Assembly: GCF_901709675.1 (NCBI RefSeq) | Contig: NC_051092.1 | Span: 4,530,491 to 4,594,490 of the forward strand | Direction: 5' to 3' | Source of the DNA: Syngnathus acus | Taxonomy: Eukaryota; Chordata; Actinopteri; Syngnathiformes; Syngnathidae | Length of the DNA: 64,000 nt | In this document: one piece after another, positions 61,301 through 64,000 of the stretch | How the letters are laid out: each line of letters starts with the position of its first letter | Numbering within the stretch: the stretch's first letter is position 1 | Program-made: the position numbers and the translations under genes | The notes under the pieces: generated by a model | Seen by the model: the letters and a program-made list of their open reading frames with translations, nothing else | Database searches by the model: none | Told to the model about the DNA's origin: nothing

Positions 61301-63028
61301 GCTATATACGTTCTGTAATATTGGAATAGTTGCACACTGCCACCTAGCGGTCGAAAAGAGAGACTACAAGATGCCCACATATCTTACTACAAACGGTGCT
61401 AAGATGTCGTGATGGCAGCACGTGGAGAGCCAATTTTTTTTAGACTGTGTAAAACAATTTGAGAACCAAAGCAGCAAAAATACAAACAAGTTTGAAGAAT
61501 GAATTACCATGTCTTTGAATGCGTTCTCGATGGCGCCGACGACCAGGCTCTCATGCGTCACTTTCTTTTCCGCGAAGAAGCGCGTGGGCGGGGCACCAGG
61601 TGAACCGGGGGCACCGGCGGCCCCACGTAGGGACACGGCCCGGGTCAGGGCGCGAGAGTTCGAGGTGGGATTGAGGTGCTGGTGGTGCCAGCGGAGGGGC
61701 TCCTCGCTCAGGCAGGTGGGCGGCTGGAGGTCAGGCGTGCACAGGATGTCCATCACCTCTTGAAGGTGCAGCGCGATGTGGTGATGGAGCAGGCGTGATG
61801 CCACCACGGCCGCCCCGCAGCCGGCGTGACCGTCGAACAGGCCCCAGTAGTGGAACGGCAGGTCCTCGGAGTTGGCCTAGAACATTTTTTTTCTTTTTAC
61901 ATCGAGCCATTTTGTACAAGTGCAGTACCGACTTGTGTCCAGTAGGTGGTAGCAATGTACCGCCTGTTGAGGTGTGCTTCGGGGAAAACGCTTCTCTGCC
62001 AAATTATGGCCGTCCTGTGATTTTCTTCTTAATCATACGCGTGTGTTTGAGTGCGTGTTTAACTTGTCGTGTAATTTTAATTTGTTATAACACTTTGTTT
62101 TTCAACATTTAACATGTGTGCAATACAATTGAAGTGAATCATTACATAGTGACAGCTTTTTTTTATTTGTCTAGATTGAGATCAGCTCACCCGCAACCCT
62201 GATAGTGTGGGTGGAACGTCATAAGTAATAAAAAACATGTTTTCTTATGTGGGGGGGGGAATCATAAATCAGTGTGTTCGTGTCTGGCGTGTTAAGAAAC
62301 CCGAAGAGGTACTAATGCAGCATGTTAGCACTTTTTAAGACCGGATTACATTTGTCACGACACAAACTGCAAACTGCCTTTGCTGCCAAGTTGAATCGTG
62401 CTAACTTCATATCAACAATTTCAAGACGTTGCTGAGAGCCATGTCTAATATTTGCAGAACGAGGCAAGCTAAATATTTTAAAAAGTAAGACGCTCATTTC
62501 GTTGAGCAGTTTAAAAAGGCTGAGTACAAATATAAAGTCTGGAGTCTATTTCGACTTGCATTATTTGGTTATCTGTTCATTCTTTGTTCTTTTCTGCTTC
62601 CAAGGGAATACCTTGATAAGGTCATCTTTATCCTTACATAATGTTTGTTTCACCCTTAAATTTGATGACTTTTCCAAAAAAGAATTAGGTCATTTGTTTG
62701 TATGCGCTAAAACAGGTTAGTTTGATGCCCCAAAAGCACCTCAGATTAATTTTAGCTAGGCGCCAGTGATGTTAATGCTACCAATGCTAATGCTAATCGG
62801 CTTAAAGTCAAATTCAACATTCAGCGCATGCATGAAGTAGGCTGATGGTTGGCACATACCAGGCTCTCCCTCAGGCCCAGTCCTTCTCCGTTGGGTAGGG
62901 AGGACCTCCTCCGGGTCATGTTCCCCCAGTTGGCCGTAGCCGAGCTTCCTGGCAGTCTTCTCTTCACCACCAGCACCTCACAGCAGGCCTGATCCTCATT
63001 TAAAGTGCTCTTCCCTGCATTGATCACC
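58396..63028 (-). CDS. ppm1h: Protein phosphatase PPM1H, exons 2-10 (5' partial)
   Basis: Metal-dependent (PP2C family) Ser/Thr phosphatase; the mammalian enzyme removes LRRK2 phosphates from Rab8A and Rab10. Exons on the minus strand: 63,028-62,860; 61,876-61,508; 60,655-60,543; 60,359-60,275; 60,134-60,016; 59,532-59,469; 59,070-58,963; 58,777-58,626; 58,543-58,396, together about 441 codons. Exon 1, expected to encode roughly the first 80 residues, is outside the window. Landmarks: INAGKSTLNEDQACCEVL, RRRSSLPNGEGL, GLFDGHAGCGAAVVASRLL (metal Asp), TSGGCTALVVLYLLGKLYVG, GNAGDSRAVMV, MQPHLLGNEFTHLEFPRRVQ, IGVTRGLGDHNLKVHDSNIY, GTDGLWDVLSNQEVAESV (metal Asp) and RLGSGDDISVFVIPL (metal Asp). 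Naming over ppm1j or ppm1m rests on sequence and on the mon2/let-7i neighbourhood. The exon 9 donor appears to be GC, not GT. Confidence 0.94.
59085..59160. repeat. Short tandem duplication, ~30-bp unit
   Basis: 'cctttgtttcaaaatc' and 'atttgaaa' recur two to three times in ppm1h intron 7, directly upstream (in gene orientation) of exon 8. A small local duplication of no clear role. Confidence 0.75.
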
Positions 63029-64000
63029 CTGGCAAGGCAACAGCACATAGGTGATGACACTTTTGAAGGTGGCCGGAGAGTTTGAGCTTTAGTCCTGGCC
63101 CTAAAGCCACTGACACTTACCTCCTTTCACATTTGGGACGTGCCCCAAATTACCCTGTCAGGGACTTCAACCGTGATGTGCTATACTTCAAATCCCAAAC
63201 CAGTGTCACCACAGTATTTTTCTTTTCTATCGTTTACAGTGTTCTCTCTTTTTTTCTTTCCAAGTTCTTGTGCAAGAGATTGCTCAAGCTGCAAGATCAA
63301 GTTTGTCACGGCCCAGCTTCCAGACGATCCGGTGATGCGATAGCAGCGGTGCGTGCCCACCATTGTTCCGACAAGCACCTCTTACATGCTGCGAGAGAAA
63401 TGCCGGGCAGAGAGCGTGACGTCCGTTCATGCGTCATGGCGAGTGAGCGCGCACACACGCACCGGATCTTTGACAAATTGATTAATGTGCCAGCGTGATA
63501 AACTCCCGGTGAGCACATTTCGCTCACATTTCAAAGTTCCTGGGTTTGAATCTCGGCCTCAGAATTCCTATGTGAAGTTGAAATGTTCTCCGGTAATCTG
63601 AATGAGGCCAAGCGCTCCAGAAAATGGATGGTTGGCTATTACGAAAGTTTGTGGTAAATCTTCCAAAGTGAAGCCTGGTTAAGCGCCAGAGCGTAAAGGA
63701 TGTCACTTTGGATCAAAGCCATACTCGCTGATCCATTCTGAGCTATCTCGGTTAAGTGTACCGAGCGCACAGTAAGCGTGCGTAGAATAAAAAAAAAAGA
63801 ATCCTCCTCGAGCAGTGGAACCACTCGTCCCGTTTCTGCTGGCCTACTTGCTAACTTGTTTAAGCAGACAGGCGAAAAGCCTCCTGCGGAGTCCAGCTGC
63901 AAGCTTAATCCGCTGTGACCCTGCATTTTTTTTTTTTTTTTTGCATTCCCTCGCCGTCTTCGATGATGACTCTGCACAAAGGTCAATCTGGAGCATTTAT
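63029..64000 (-). other. ppm1h: ppm1h intron 1 (partial)
   Basis: Sequence upstream of ppm1h exon 2 in gene orientation. It lacks the expected start exon, so the intron continues past the window edge. It contains one SINE-like repeat (63,505-63,640) and a T run of about 18 near 63,926. Confidence 0.75.
63505..63640 (+). repeat. SINE-like repeat with internal deletion
   Basis: Contains 'gagcacatttcgctcacatt', then B-box-like 'gggtttgaatctcggcctc', 'cctatgtgaagttgaaatg' and, after an apparent deletion, 'ctgaatgaggccaagcgctc' and 'agaaaatggatggttgg'. Head and tail match the same teleost family as the copies at 3.84 and 5.85 kb. Confidence 0.65.

Noticed and set aside
63029-64000. Search for ppm1h exon 1
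   Set aside because: No minus-strand frame resembles the conserved N-terminus, so the exon must lie beyond the window.
1-64000. tRNA or rRNA genes, CRISPR arrays, viral genes
   Set aside because: B-box-like motifs occur only inside SINE-like repeats without a cloverleaf; no regularly spaced repeats and no viral open frames were seen.

Overview
The window is vertebrate nuclear DNA, almost certainly from a ray-finned (teleost) fish. It holds four multi-exon, intron-rich protein genes with GT-AG introns, one microRNA hairpin, and teleost-type interspersed repeats (hAT-like non-autonomous transposons, tRNA-like SINE fragments with 'atggatggatg' tails, a LINE fragment). There are no operons, CRISPR arrays, bacterial-type genes or viral genes. 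I assembled all exons by hand from splice signals, reading phase and remembered vertebrate orthologues; species cannot be named from the sequence alone.

Layout. (1) 1-9.8 kb: gene-free DNA with decayed repeats. (2) 9.8-30.5 kb, minus strand: fbln1 (fibulin-1), complete, with signal peptide, three anaphylatoxin-type modules, nine EGF modules and both alternative C-termini: the C-form terminal exon at 21.1-21.5 kb and the three D-form exons at 17.9, 17.2 and 10.2 kb. (3) 30.5-34.1 kb: a divergent intergenic interval containing a ~390-bp tandem duplication. (4) 34.1-35.9 kb, plus strand: akr1d1 (steroid 5-beta-reductase), nine exons, 326 codons, catalytic Asp53/Tyr58/Lys87/Glu120 intact. (5) 36.8-54.1 kb, plus strand: mon2, 35 exons (about 1,709 codons), including an 18-nt microexon and a candidate 3-nt exon. 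(6) 54.5-57.8 kb: intergenic, containing the let-7i hairpin at 55,374-55,457 in the mon2 orientation, below a GC-box-rich putative promoter. (7) 57.8-63.0 kb, minus strand: ppm1h (PP2C-family phosphatase), exons 2 to 10; exon 1 lies beyond the right edge.

The genes do not form a functional cluster. The mon2 / let-7i / ppm1h block matches the order and orientation I recall for human 12q14. As I recall, FBLN1 and AKR1D1 lie on other human chromosomes, so the joins fbln1-akr1d1-mon2 look lineage-specific. Fibulin-1 is a secreted matrix and basement-membrane protein. AKR1D1 is a cytosolic bile-acid and steroid enzyme. MON2 is a peripheral Golgi/endosome scaffold. PPM1H is a Ser/Thr phosphatase known to act on LRRK2-phosphorylated Rab GTPases.

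I see no wholly new biological system. The most useful second-look items are the two mon2 microexons, an apparent non-canonical GC 5' splice site in ppm1h, the conserved let-7i neighbourhood, and the tandem duplication upstream of fbln1.
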